Positions 1 through 11,664 of a stretch of DNA of 64,000 nt are shown one piece after another. Both the position numbers and the translations under genes were made by a program. The notes under the pieces are model-generated. The model was not told the origin of the DNA, ran no database searches, and saw only the letters and a program-made list of their open reading frames with translations. Origin of the DNA: Ephydatia muelleri (lineage: Eukaryota; Porifera; Demospongiae; Spongillida; Spongillidae); the NCBI GenBank assembly GCA_013339895.1, contig JABACO010000001.1:15459486-15523485 (forward strand). Reading direction: 5' to 3'. Numbering within the stretch: position 1 is the first letter of the stretch; each line of letters starts with the position of its first letter.

Positions 1-1875
1 ATTTTGGGTTCATTTCCGCTGTAAACGTCATTCGTTCAACGTTCGATGACAGAGTGCCAAATTGATTATGGCGGCAAGCACTACAGTGTACATGTATATA
101 TACACATGTAATGTTGCCATATGTTTGTGGTTTGATTGCCTGGGATGCATGCTTTGTTCGTTTTGCTAGATGGCAATCGAGTGACATGGCCTACCTCTAT
201 ATAACTTTCCTTTTTGTCACTCGTAAAAGCTGTGAATCAGCATGGCGTACGTGTATTAATGTATATTGTGTGACTCTGACGTACGTCAAATTACGGAGCG
301 GTCAGGAAAAGGATTGACCACGCCCATGAATGTCATTTAAAACACGCGACCCGTTTTTAACAGGCCCCCGACGATCGGATCGTTTTCCTTGCTGTTTACA
401 TCGAACGATTCAGTCAGTTAGTTCTTTGGTATTGACAATTCAAGATTCTGCCTTTTGGGCCTAATTTAATAATACAATTATGATCCTGAAGCTATTAGGC
501 CATTCTCTCACGCATAATTATGGGACTGGGTACGAGGATGGCAGTACAATTTTGTTCTTTACGACCGCGCGGTTTTGCAACATAAAACAACTACGAAACT
601 AGGAGCAGTAGCAAATGATTTAACAATCAACTATACGGTCCGTGTAAGACGCATAATTAGATATCAAAATAAATGTCAACAACTATAGACAAAGCTTTTT
701 GGTGCTTCAATTGCGTTAGTGAGAAACCATTTCATGTAAAGAATACATCTATGACACATTTACATGTATTTATGAGATTTTATGGCTCGTGTTTAAACGT
801 CCGTATCTTCGTAAGCACGAACGCTTTTGCGTATCTTTTGTCATAATCATGTGTACGGGTACCATTTTTGTTTCTGAAATGCTGAATACGTTTGAGGAGG
901 CGTTCGAGGTTACGGAGATGCGCACGTTTAAATACGAGCCATTTTTGTATTGTTGGGGGGCGGAGGGGGAGCTTATTCGTGGTGCTTTACGGTAGTCCTC
1001 TGATTCTAAGTGAGGACATTTCAGGCATCAAGAATATAAACAAACACTGAAATCTTGAAAAGGGTTTTTTTTTTCAAGGGAACGATCCCATATGCAGTAA
1101 CATAAAAATATTTAGGGATTGACTCTCACACCAGACTGTACATGCATGTCTATTAAAAAGTTGAACTAATATGCCCTACTGCGGGAATAATTAGAGTAAG
1201 TTCCGCTATAATTGTAACAACTGGGGGCTGCAATGACGTTACGTGTGTGTTATCTCCACAGCAGCAAATTAACCTTTGGCATACAACTGATTCTCACTTA
1301 GCTAGGCAAGACTCATGGCACATATCAATCATTCCAACATCACGTGTGTGAGAATGGACGATTATCACCTTTTATTATGATGTATGGGATGAAAAGGGAG
1401 GGTTCTGCTTATAAGGTTTCGCGCTCCCTCCCTCTCACTCAACCCACTTAACTACCTACAGGTAATAATGCATGCAAATGAAGCCGGCATTTATGTTGAC
1501 CACGAACATATGCGTATATCACAAACACGTACTTCAATCCGACATCATGAACGCACGCATGTTCTTCGCGTGTATAGGTATTTTAAAAATATAATTCTAA
1601 TGACATGTATACAGATTCTGCTGCACAATTCAGTAATTCAGTACAGTGGTAATGTGCAAGCTCTAAATAAAAAGTATGTGTGTGCGTGTGTATTTGAAGG
1701 GAAGGAGGCAGCACAGGGGATAGCACCTGACAAGCCCCACTGCCAACATTCTCTAACTGAAGTATTGATTATGTACCATAACTCAATTTAAAAGGGGTTC
1801 TGAAGTTAATAACCTGACAAACAGTACGCACATTTGCACTAACAGGATATTTTGTATGCTGCCAAAATCAGTAAT

Positions 1876-1940
1876 GCCACCGAATTTGATTTGACGGCTT
1901 TGGACGGCCGACCATGGCATTGACCGGTAAGTTAATGATT
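1876..1940. repeat. Dispersed intronic block (GCCACCG...GACGGC)
   Basis: A short conserved intronic block recurs at about 1876, 4197, 16404, 44236, 50915 and 54534. Its core reads GCCACCGAATTTGATTTGAC followed by a variant of TTTGGACGGCCGACC. It travels with the LDLa duplication units and marks paralogous introns. I see no coding signal in it. Confidence 0.6.
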
Positions 1941-2589
1941 TAACCATGAAAAATGTTTGTTAATCAATCTTCTTTTGACAAAGCCATAGCGCTGGCAAAT
2001 GGCATCACGACCATGGAAAAGCAACCTTGTAAAGGGCATAACAATGTTGTATCATACATGTAGAAAGGGCTACAAGTCTGCTTGTAAGCCCCTTTATGTG
2101 GCAATCTCCAAGAACTTACTCCCGTTAGGAGGCAGCAGCTGGATATAATTGATGTTTTATATTCCAAATAGTTATACAACATGAAGCGGTTTTTAAATGT
2201 ATGCAGCAGATTTACACATTTTATTTGATACTGCACAAATATGTACGACAAGCAATTCACACCTGAAACAGTTTGCACATAGGCCTATGATGTGGTATGA
2301 ACTCTATTGTGAACTACTTCCCGTTACCAATACTACTCAAAACCCAAGATACCATCATTCTCTCAGGCTGAGCTCTGAGTGTGCAATTTTGCCAACTTCT
2401 GTATAAGAAATTGTACATAATGAAAATTATTATGATGCTAAGTTTTGTAAAAATGAGGTGAGTATGTGGTTTATCTAAAATAGGCTCTAAACAATTATTA
2501 ATGACTCTCAAATTAGATCTAGTAGTGTGTCAATAAACTCAATGATAATCTGCTAACGTGCTACTGTGAGTTTAAATTTGCAATTCCGA

Positions 2590-2690
2590 ATCCAAGTATG
2601 AGGAGATTGTGATGGCGGAAACCTTATGGGAGGATGAGGACATTAAAGCCATAGAATGTGGGCAAAGGCCACAGAGGACGAGACTATGTT
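2590..2690 (+). repeat. Dispersed coding-like intronic block, copy 1
   Basis: A block of about 100 bp recurs at roughly 2590, 4912, 6755, 8012, 18925 and 51640. Read on the plus strand, opposite to the LDLa exons, most copies keep one open frame beginning KYEEIVMAETL and continuing with an acidic stretch and an ECGQRPQR segment. The 4912 copy has an internal deletion. It may be a relic of a coding exon or element, or a conserved intronic element. I do not recognise a protein family. Confidence 0.4.
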
Positions 2691-2772
2691 GCATATTATC
2701 ATGAGACTATAAGCAATAACGCTTGTGGTATATGCTTATTTACGATCAATGATACTGTATACTCATTGTGTG

Positions 2773-3203
2773 TGATACAGCAATGCAAAGTAAGTCCACG
2801 TTTCCCGCTCGATTCGCGCATTTCTCAGTCCTTGAACCGTTTCATTGGGACTGAGAAAGGCGCGATTCGAGTGGGAAACGTGGACTTGCTTTGCATTGCT
2901 GTATCTCCATAACGAATAAGGTAAAAATCAACGATCTGCAGAAAACAATAGTGACAGGACTCCTTTACGTCTATTAATATTGAAGTGATTTGGACATTCC
3001 TGCAGGGGGCTATCTGGATTTTGAACCCCTCGAGGTACTGTGCCTTCTAACGTCGGTAAGGAGCAATGGTAAGACACCAAAGTCGATTGTCGTAGAGAGA
3101 AGTGGTGTGGCACGAAGTGCCCGAAATAGGAAGTTGATTGCTTAAACCGTTATGGAGATTTAGCATTATATATAAAAACGCCACTTTTCGGAAACTGACC
3201 CAA
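2773..3203. mobile_element. Foldback element, truncated copy
   Basis: This matches the central hairpin and right arm of the element at 63376-64000. The centre (about 2780-2900) is an inverted repeat around a CTCAGTCC...GGACTGAG core. The right arm ends in GGAAACTGACCC, the complement of the GGGTCAGTTTCC that opens the 63376 copy. The left arm is missing, so this copy is 5'-truncated. It replaces sequence present in the 49-52 kb duplicate (51812-52045). Confidence 0.8.
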
Positions 3204-3772
3204 TTATTAATATAATAGTTTTAACATGCACCAGTTCACAAAATAATGAAGAGCACTCAGTCTGGTATTGAGGTGTAATGAAGCATTACTTTCTGATTTC
3301 ACTGTAATGAGCTGATATATCGATGCAACGGAACCATATATGGGGAAGATCAGACTGCATATGCAAAATGCTCCATTGTGAATGCACTATATAGTATAAT
3401 GGAATTCTGACGAAGGCTAACCATTACACTCGCATACCAATAAAACACATTATAAAATTTCCAGTACGCGCAATAGAATGTATAGAAATGTATGGCTATA
3501 GTTAAATTTCAGCGCTCTATAACTGCATGAGAATAATCCTCAATTATGAACAAAAACTATTGCATATTATGCGTATATCACTAACACGTACTTCAATCCG
3601 ACATCATGAACGCACGCATGTTCTTCGCGTGTATACTTTTGAAGCACAAATGTGATAGCACCCGTTTGATTTGTGAAAATGAGGTGAACATTACTCTCCA
3701 AATTTAGCTCCAACATACATTATATGCTGCCATACATTAGAACCGTTATGCAAAGTACAATTTAAAACTCAC

Positions 3773-3880
3773 TGCAGCCAATTTCATCACTTCCGTCGGC
3801 GCAACTAGACACACCATTACATCGGTTGCTTGCTGAAATGCACTGTCCACTGGAGCATCGGAATTGGCTTGGTGTACAAA
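3773..3880 (-). CDS. LDLa exon, class A (gene B, most 3' in window)
   Basis: Encodes one LDLa module of 35 residues plus split codons, running [35 protein letters not shown]. All six cysteines and the calcium-binding Cys-x-Asp-Gly-Ser-Asp-Glu motif are present. The donor GTGAGT follows the last Cys codon plus one base. The acceptor is ACAG. A run of adenines on the plus strand lies just beyond the acceptor at 3900-3912. Confidence 0.88.
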
Positions 3881-5645
3881 CTGTACTGTCTGAGTATTAA
3901 AAAAAAAAAAAATTCTAATGACATGTACACTGATTCTGTTGCACAATTCAGTAATTCAGTACAGTGGTTATGTGCAAGCTCTAAATAAAAGGTGTGTGTG
4001 TGCGTGTGTGTTTGAAGGGAAGGAGGCAGCACAGGGGATAGCACCCGATAAGCCCCACTGCAGACATTCTCTATCTAAAATATTGATTATTTACCATAAC
4101 TCAATTTAAAAAGAGTACTAAAGTTAATAACCTGCATGACAAACAGTATGCACATTTGTACTAACAGGATCCTTTGTATGCTGCCAAAATAAGTAATGCC
4201 ACCGAATTTGATTTGACGGCTTTGGACGGCCGACCATGGCATTGACCGGTAAGTTAATGATTTAACCATGAAAAATGTTTGTTCATTTGACAAAACCATA
4301 GCGCTGGCAAATGGCACCACGACCATGGAAAAGCAACCTTGTAGAGGGCATAACCATGTTGTGTCATACATGTAGGAAGGGCTACAAGTCTGCTTGAAAG
4401 CCCCTTTACGTGGCAATCCAAGAACTTACTCCCGTTAGGAGGCAGCAGCTATATAATTGTTTAACTTGATGTTTTATATTCCAAATAGTTATACAACATG
4501 AAGCGGTTTTTAAATGTATACAGCAGATTTACACATTTTATTTTATACTGCACAAATATGTGCGACAAGCAATTCACACCTGAATTTTGCGCATAGGCCT
4601 ATTATGTAGTATGAACTCTATTGTGAACTACTTACTGTTACCAAAACTACTCGAAACCCAAGATACTATAATTCTCTCAGGCTGAGCGCTGAGTGTGCAA
4701 ATTCGACAACTTCTGTATAAGAAATTGTACATAATGAAAATTATTATGATGCTAAGTTTTGTAAAAATGAGGTGAGTACGTGTTTTATCTACAATAGGCT
4801 CTAAACAATTATTAATGACACTCGAATCAGATCTAATAGTGTCAATAAACTCAATGATAATCTGATAACGTGCTACTATGAGTTAAAAATTGCATTTCTA
4901 AAGTCTACGAATCATTCCAAGTATGAGGAGATTGTGATGGTGGAAACCTTATGGGAGGATGGGACGGTGTTGCATACTATAAGAAACAAAGCTTGTGGTA
5001 TATGCTTGTTTACGATCATTGATACTGTATACTCATTGTGTGACATTGCTATGTACATGTATAACAATTTGAAATTGTGAATCGAGTAAATAATTCAGTA
5101 TCAAAACCTAAACCCATTGTCTGAGAACAGGTACGTGTAATCCATGTGTGGCAAAACTATGCCTATGTCTTATCAATGCATAGTAATAAAATAGCTGACA
5201 GTATCATTTCTGCAGCATAAAAATTCAACACCATGTGATTGCTTTGTTATAACATTTAAATAGTTCTACTGTGTATAATAGTTCTAACATGACCGAAAAC
5301 AGTTCACATGCTTAGTAAAATAATGAAGAGCACTCAGTCTGGTATTGAGGTGTAATGAAGCATTACTCTCTGATTTCACTGTAATGGAGCTGATATATGA
5401 ACTATATATGGTGAAGATCAGACTGCATATGCAAAATGCTCCATTGTGAATGCATATACTTGTGTGTATAAATGTTGTGACTTGTATGTATTGTGGAGAG
5501 ATGATGTCTGACTGCTCAAGGCATTGCGATACAATAATGGGATTATGACGAAGGCTAACCATTACACTCGCATACCAATAATGACACAATAGATATGTAA
5601 AGCATACATCTATGACACATTATTAATGAAATATTCTAAACTCAC
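3881..5645. other. Intron between LDLa exons (paralogous intron unit)
   Basis: No exon found. Much of it (about 3915-5040) is a diverged copy of 1600-2770 and 50640-51810, including the GCCACCG block (4197) and a deleted copy of the KYEEIV-like block (4912). The stretch 5290-5600, with the GAAGAGCACTCAGTCTGG motif, recurs before the other class B exons (7150, 45360, 52080). Confidence 0.7.
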
Positions 5646-5753
5646 TACAACTGGTTTCATCACTTTTGTCTATGCAATTAGACACGGTATCACATCGGTA
5701 GCTTGCTGAGATGCACTGTCCATTTGAGCATCTGAATTGGTTTGATGTACAAT
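5646..5753 (-). CDS. LDLa exon, class B
   Basis: Encodes [35 protein letters not shown]. Six cysteines are present. The calcium site reads Cys-Ile-Asp-Lys-Ser-Asp-Glu, so both key acidic positions are kept. Acceptor TGTACAG, donor GTGAGT, phase 1-1. It lies between a class C exon upstream (6184) and a class A exon downstream (3773). Confidence 0.87.
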
Positions 5754-6183
5754 CTGTACATAGAAATAAACATTTTCACGTATAAACAGAAAGAATACAC
5801 TGCACTGAACTTCTAATAAGGTACATGATTGCTATAATTGTGATTCTCATTTCCGCTGTAAACGTCATTCCGTTCAACGTTTGATAACAGAGTGCCAAAT
5901 GGGATTAAGGCGGCAAACTTTGGTCAGCAACTGTATACACATGTAATATTGTCGGATGTTTGTGATTTAAATACTCTGGGATGCATGTTTAGTTCGTTAA
6001 ACTAGATGATATCGAGTGCCATGCCTGCCCGTTATATGCATACACATACCTCTAGCATATTGGAAAACCGCTGTTGCAGCTAACAAATGTTGTTCTTACA
6101 TGCGCAATAGATAATACAGGCAGATAGAGATGCACAATGCACTGTAGCTAAGTCTAAGTGTGGGATAATTTCTCAAAACTCAC

Positions 6184-6291
6184 TGCAGTTTATTTCATCA
6201 GTAGCATTAATGCAGTCAATATAGCCATCACATCGCCAGCTTGAATAAATGCATTGTCCATTTGAACACGCAAACTGATTCGAAAGACAAA
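6184..6291 (-). CDS. LDLa exon, class C
   Basis: Encodes [35 protein letters not shown]. Class C has a Trp-Arg-Cys-Asp core typical of LDLa ligand-binding surfaces. It carries Asn where other LDLa modules have the first Asp of the Asp-x-Ser-Asp-Glu calcium motif. Acceptor CTTGCAG, donor GTGAGT, 108 nt, phase 1-1. Only 183 bp separate it from the next exon upstream (6475). Confidence 0.87.
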
Positions 6292-6474
6292 CTGCAAGTA
6301 CAAAACATGTCAGTAATATCCATGTATACTTTTGAAGCACAAATGAGATGACACCCGTTTGATTTGTGAAAATGAGGTAAACATTACTCTCCAAAAATAG
6401 CTCTAATATACATTATATGCTGCCATACATTGCCAAAGAGTGTACAGTTATGCAAAGTACAATTTAAAACTCAC

Positions 6475-6582
6475 TGCAGCCAATTTCATCACTTCCGTCG
6501 GCGCAACTAGACACACCATTACATCGGTCGCTTGCTGAGATGCACTGTCCACTGGAGCATCGGAATTGGCTTGGTGTACAAA
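6475..6582 (-). CDS. LDLa exon, class A
   Basis: Same module as the class A exon at 7744 except that ISASDRC replaces ISASNRC. The calcium motif is intact. Donor and acceptor match the other exons. The intron upstream (6583-7743) contains a KYEEIV-like block at 6755 and the class B flanking motifs at 7150-7390, but no class B exon. That suggests an exon was lost here between two class A exons. Confidence 0.87.
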
Positions 6583-7743
6583 CTGTACTGTCTGAATATA
6601 AAAAATAGTAATAATTCTAATGACATGTACACAGATTCTGCTGCACAATTATTAATCACACTCAAATTAGATCTAATAGTGTGTCAATAAACTAATGATA
6701 ATCTGCTAACGTGCTACTGTGAGTTTTAAATTGCAATTCTAAAGTCTCCGAATCAATCCAAGAATGAGGAGATTGTGTTGGAAGAAACCTTATGTGAGGA
6801 TGAGGACATGAAGGCCATAGAATGTGGGCTAAGGCCACAGAGAACGAGACGGTATTGATTTTATCATGAGACTGTCAATAATATCCATTTACTGTACGCA
6901 ATGTTATTTGACACCAACATTACATCACAGTAGCTGGGATTTAAATTGTTATGTTAGAGATTAATGCGCACACTCTCCATATTGGGGGTAATGTATATAG
7001 GCCGAACACTAACTAATAATAATTATAATTACACTAACTATGCTTGTAGCCGATTAATCATATGATCGTTTCCGGACACAGCGCATACATTATAAAATTT
7101 ATATATTTAATAATATAGTTTTAACTTGCACCAAAACAGTTCACATGCTTAGTAAAATAATGAAGAGCACTCAGTCTGGTATTGAGGTGTAATGAAGCAT
7201 TACTCTCTGATTTCACTGTAATGGAGCTGATGTATGAACCATATATGTGCATAATGCTCCATTGTGAATGCACATACTTGTGTGTATAAAAGGTGTGACT
7301 TGTATGTATTGTGGAGAGACGATGTCTGACTGCTCAAGGCATTGCGATAGAATAATGGGATTCTGACGAAGGCTAACCATTACACTCGCATACCACATTA
7401 TAAAATTTCCAGTACGGGCAATAGAATGTGTAGAAATGTATGGCTATAGTTAAATTTCAGCGCTCTATAACTGCATGAGAATAATCCTCTGACTATTCAG
7501 GCATCAATTATGAACAAAAACTATTGCATATGCGTATATCACATAACACGTACTTCAATCCGACATCATGAACGCACGCACGTTCTTCGCGTGTATACTT
7601 TTGAAGCACAAATGTGATAGCACCCGTTTGATTTGTGAAAATGAGGTGAACATTACTCTCCAAAATTAGCTCCAACATACATTATATGCTGCCATCTATT
7701 ACCAATGAGTGTACAGTTATGCAAAGTACAATTTAAAACTCAC
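6583..7743. other. Intron with exon-less class B flank
   Basis: This holds the KYEEIV-like block (6755). The stretch from 7130 to 7395 normally follows class B exons in this locus (GAAGAGCACTCAGTCTGG, then CATTGCGATAGAATAATGGG). The LDLa exon expected next to it is absent. The stretch 7405-7680 repeats 3445-3715. No other feature seen. Confidence 0.55.
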
Positions 7744-7851
7744 TGCAGCCAATTTCATCACTTCCGTCGGCGCAACTAGACACACCATTACATCGGTTGC
7801 TTGCTGAAATGCACTGTCCACTGGAGCATCGGAATTGGCTTGGTGTACAAA
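7744..7851 (-). CDS. LDLa exon, class A
   Basis: The translation is identical to the exon at 3773 ([35 protein letters not shown]). The 3773, 6475 and 7744 exons share flanking intron sequence as well, so these are recent duplicates. Phase 1-1, donor GTGAGT. Confidence 0.88.
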
Positions 7852-8955
7852 CTGTATTGTCTGAATATAAAAAATAATAATAATTCTAATGACATGTACA
7901 CAGATTCTGCTGCACAATTATTAATGACACTCAAATTAGATCTAATAGTGGGTCATGATAATCTGCTAACGTGCTACTGTGAGTTTTTTATTGCAATTCT
8001 AAAGTCTCCTAATCATTCCAAGTATGAGGAGATTGTGATGGCAGAAACCTTATGTGAGGATGAGGACATGAAAGCTATAGAATGTGGGCAAAGGCCACAG
8101 AGGACGAGACGGTGTTGCATATTATCATGAGACTATAAGCAATAACGCTTGTGGTATATGCTTATTTACGATTAATGATACTGTATACTCATTGTGATAC
8201 TGTGTACTCATTGTGTGACATTGCTATGAATAACAATTTGAAATTGTGAATCGTGTAAATAATTCTGTACAAAAACCTAAACCCATTGTCTGAGAACAGG
8301 TACATGTAATCCATGTGTGGCAAAACTATGCCTAAGTTCTATCAATGCATAGTAATTAAATAGCTGACAGTATCATTTCTGCAGTATATAAATTCAATAC
8401 CAAGTGACTGTGTATTTAAATAGTTCTAACTTGCACCAAAAACAGTTCACATGCCTAGTGTAATAACGAAAAGCACTCAGACTGGTGCATTCACAATGGA
8501 TCATTTTGAATATGCAGTCTGATCTTTACCATACATGGTTCCGTTGCATCAATTCATTAGCTCCATCACAGTGAAATCAGAGAGTAATGCTCTCATTACA
8601 CCTCAATATGGCACCAGGAAGGAGGGGCTTATACGGTAGCTGCCCAGAATTTAACCAATCAGCTTGAAGGCCTGCCTGAACAAAGGCAGTTCTAGAATGC
8701 GCGAGCCCCAACCCAGAAGGTGCCCCCAGATAAGGCTGCCCACAAAACCAACTGTCATGCCGTTAAACACTGTTTACTCTTAAACAGAACCTTATAAATG
8801 GTGTGACTTGTATGTATAATTGTGGAGAGACGATGTCTGACTGCTCAAGGCATTGCGATAGAATAATGGGATTATGACGAAGGCTAACAATTACCAATAA
8901 TGACACAATAGATATGCATCTATGACACATTATTTATGAATTTTTCAAAACTCAC
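7852..8955. other. Intron between class A and class B exons
   Basis: Contains a KYEEIV-like block at 8012-8110 that is open in frame. From 8480 to 8620 it holds an inverted copy of the intronic stretch seen at 5330-5450 (the GCAATGCTC/ACTCAGTC region reads in the opposite orientation). Non-homologous sequence follows at 8615-8790. No exon seen. Confidence 0.5.
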
Positions 8956-9063
8956 TACAACCGGTTTCATCGCTTTTGTCTATACAGTTAGACACGGTAT
9001 CACATCGGTAGTTCGCTGAGATGCACTGTCCATTTGAGCATCTGAATTGGTTTGATGTACAAA
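8956..9063 (-). CDS. LDLa exon, class B
   Basis: Encodes [35 protein letters not shown]. Six cysteines and the calcium motif are intact. It shares ISAN with the 52372 exon rather than ISAS, which pairs these two as closest relatives. Phase 1-1, donor GTGAGT. Confidence 0.87.
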
Positions 9064-9518
9064 CTGTACATAGAAATAAACATTTTCACGTATAAACGAT
9101 TAAACAGAAAGAGTACACTGAATGCTTATAATGGCGAATTCTCAAAACTTGTCAACTTCTAATAAGGTACATAATTGCTATAATGGTGATTCTCATTTCC
9201 GCTGTAAACTTCATTCCGTTCAACGTTTGATAACAGAGTGCCAAATGGATTAAGGCGGCAAGCTTTGGTCAGCAACTGTATACACATGTATTATTGTCGT
9301 ATGTTTGTGATTTAAATACTCTGGGATGCATGCTTAGTTCGTTTAGCTAGATGGCATCGAGTGACATACACATATGCATGCTTCTAGCTTATTGCTGTTG
9401 CAGCTAACAATGTTGTTCTTACATACCAAATAATTCAAGAAGACAAAGATTAATACAGACAGGTAGAGAGACTGTAGCTAAGTCTAAGTGTGCATGGAAT
9501 AACTTCTCAAAAACTCAC

Positions 9519-9626
9519 TGCAGTTAATTTCATCAGTAGCATTAATGCAGTCAATAATGCCATCACATCGCCAGCTTGAATAAATGCATTGCCCATTTGA
9601 ACACGCAAATTGATTTGAAGTACAAT
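9519..9626 (-). CDS. LDLa exon, class C
   Basis: Encodes [35 protein letters not shown]. As in other class C exons, Asn replaces the first calcium-ligand Asp. Acceptor TGTACAG, donor GTGAGT. Spacing to the downstream class B exon (8956) is about 455 bp, very close to the C-B spacing at 52942/52372, consistent with a duplicated C-B cassette. Confidence 0.87.
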
Positions 9627-9933
9627 CTGTACATACAAAACATGTCAATTATATGCATTTACTGTACGTAATGTGATTTGTCACAAAGTTTTGTCAGTAT
9701 TGCTTCACAGCGCTAAGACTTAAATTGTGTTGTTTAGTCATACTGTGGGTGTCGAACACTCAGTGATAAAGTATATACGCCTTCAGGGAATAATTTAACC
9801 TGTATCGCATCGCATTTTGCGAAGCAGTTTTTATAAGATGCGAAACTTCAAAGCATTGTCGCAGAGAACTGCGATGCGATTGCAGACGCGTGCTCAGTGT
9901 AAGTGCTGCGCGAAGAGAGCGTATTTACGGTAC

Positions 9934-10199
9934 AAAAGAATGCCAATCTAAAAGGCGTCTGTACAAAACGATACTCGCGCAACGTTTCATCAGCGGGATT
10001 GTACACGCTCACGTGACATCGAGCGCGACAATAAATATCAGCAAATCCACGATTAACGATTTCGTACGCCTTCGTGAAAGGGGCCGAATTTTATATACCT
10101 GACCTTGCGTACGATGTCACGTGAGCGTGTACAATCCCGCTGATGAAACGTTGCGCGAGTATCGTTTTATACAGACGCCTTTCTGATTGGCATTCTTTC
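9934..10199. repeat. Inverted repeat (hairpin), arms about 88 bp
   Basis: The left arm 9934-10021 is the near-exact reverse complement of 10112-10199, separated by about 90 bp. Outer bases read AAAGAATGCC and GGCATTCTTT. The arms are richer in CpG than their surroundings (GCGCGAC, TCACGTGA). The frame at 9890-10102 is a shadow of this structure. Likely a foldback-type element. Confidence 0.8.
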
Positions 10200-10821
10200 A
10201 TAGCATAAAATTATTTCTTAATCATTATTAATTAAAATGTTTTAGTTTTTTTTTCTAAGTTAAAATGTGGTACGTACTGTGCATGTATATGCCAAACATT
10301 TTTTGAAGAGATTAGCAGCACAAATGGGGAAAACCCTACTCTCAAATATGTGCGGTAGGGCACGTCTAGCTATTGCCATCATAAGGGCATCCATTTGAGG
10401 GGCTCACTGGTGAAGTGGAGTCACTGGAGAAGTAGACTTGGGTTCGATGATGGGGCACCGCCTACTCTATCTTAGGTTGATCGTGCGTTCAGGGAGAGTT
10501 TATCATGCTATGTTTTTCAATCCTGTTTTATTTAATACATGTATGTATAATAATTTAATACATGTATATGCCAGAACGCGCGTACGCACGAAGGCGTAAA
10601 TACAGGTGGATTAAAATATTAAATGTGATGGTGGCCTCGTTGTGGGGAGGGGGGGGGGGGGGGGGGGGGTAGCTCTGCTTTGTGTTCAAATGATGAACCG
10701 TCACACATTTCGGAGGGGGAAAAATTGCTATGCGAGTTGCTAATCAACTTTAATCGTGCGTAGCAAATTTGCTACGCAAGTTAATTATTCCCTGGCCTTT
10801 TGTATATCCCCCTCGCTCCCT
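10200..10821. other. Intron sequence with a G homopolymer
   Basis: No exon seen. A run of about 20 G with flanking G-rich sequence lies near 10648-10670. The rest is AT-rich intron sequence. Confidence 0.5.
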
Positions 10822-11393
10822 CAGCCCCGGATCCAGCATAGCCATGGGGGGGGGGGGGGGGGGGGGGGACCCCCCCCCCCCCCCCCTTTTCTGAAACATG
10901 CCGCCCCTCTGGTAAAACCGCCTAACAAATTCCTGGATCCTGCGTCAGACTTAAAAGTCCCGATTACTCGGACAATGTCAACGAAGCGGTGGAACACGAC
11001 AGGGCAGGAGCGGAGCGGAGTGGACCCGTTTGTCGTGATGTTCCTTGTGTTTTAGTAGAGAAGCGTGCATGTGAGTGACGAATGAGTTCATTTAACTTTC
11101 CAACTGCACACCCCGCCCCTTCCCCCCTAGTTTTGGTATATAGCCGTAAGCGGACTGACCTCCCCCCCCCCCCCCCCCCCAGTTTTGGTATATACTAATA
11201 GCCGTAAGCGAACCCACCCCATCCCCCCCCCCCCCCCCCCAGTTTTGGTATATATAGCCGATAGCCGTAAGCGGACTGCCCCCTCTTTGTTGAAATAGCT
11301 TCATACACTGTACATTACCGCCCCTCTGGTAAACCCCCCCCCCCCCCCCCCCCCCCCCCATTACATATTCCTGGATTCGGGGCTGCCCTCCCT
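10814..11393. mobile_element. hAT-like non-autonomous element with poly(G)/poly(C) tracts
   Basis: Inverted termini CAGCCCCGGATCCAG (from 10822) and its near complement ending at 11385 (CTGGATTCGGGGCTG) are flanked by 8 bp direct repeats CGCTCCCT (10814-10821) and CCCTCCCT (11386-11393), one mismatch. An 8 bp target duplication is typical of hAT transposons. There is no transposase frame. The inside holds a G-run followed at once by a C-run (10844-10887), C-runs at 11161, 11223 and 11334, and three copies of an AGTTTTGGTATATA unit. Homopolymer lengths may be inaccurate. Confidence 0.55.
11130..11280. repeat. Three tandem units, each with a poly(C) tract
   Basis: Units of roughly 50-60 bp begin with AGTTTTGGTATATA, continue with a GCCGTAAGCG core and end in a poly(C) run. 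They start near 11132, 11181 and 11241. The open frame here on the minus strand is a Gly-rich artefact of the C-runs. Confidence 0.7.
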
Positions 11394-11664
11394 CCCACTT
11401 AGCTACCTACGAGTCATTCAGCAAATAGAAGCACGTGTTGTCCAAAAACATCACTAACATGCACCTCCAACATATGTCACATGTTCTTTGCGTGAATACT
11501 TTTAAAGCACACGTGTCGTGAAAAGGTGGTGAGCATTTCTTTATCAAATTATGCAATATGCATTGTATTGTTGAAACTCATTCTAGTATATACAATGTAT
11601 GCTCCCTTGCATTACCTCGTCAATAAACTGTGTACAGTTATGCAAAGTACAATTAAAAACTCAC

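Larger units (their letters stand above)
1..2772. repeat. Segmental duplication, left copy
   Basis: This segment matches 49040-51811 at a constant offset of 49039 with no net indel and only scattered substitutions (for example near 159, 363, 482 and 706). Such high identity implies a recent duplication or ongoing conversion. The segment is intronic and contains no LDLa exon. The left limit lies outside the window. At the right end similarity stops after the run ending near 2772, exactly where a foldback remnant begins. The open frames inside it (such as 111-317 or 1468-1791) look like chance frames in intron sequence. Confidence 0.93.

Noticed and set aside
3746-3946. Frames of the type [14 protein letters not shown] repeated at 3746, 6448 and 7717
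   Set aside because: These are shadow frames of the class A LDLa exons. The real frame, bounded by splice sites, gives a six-Cys LDLa module.
9890-10102. Basic 70-codon frame
   Set aside because: It spans an inverted-repeat arm and loop; the coding appearance comes from CpG-rich arm sequence.
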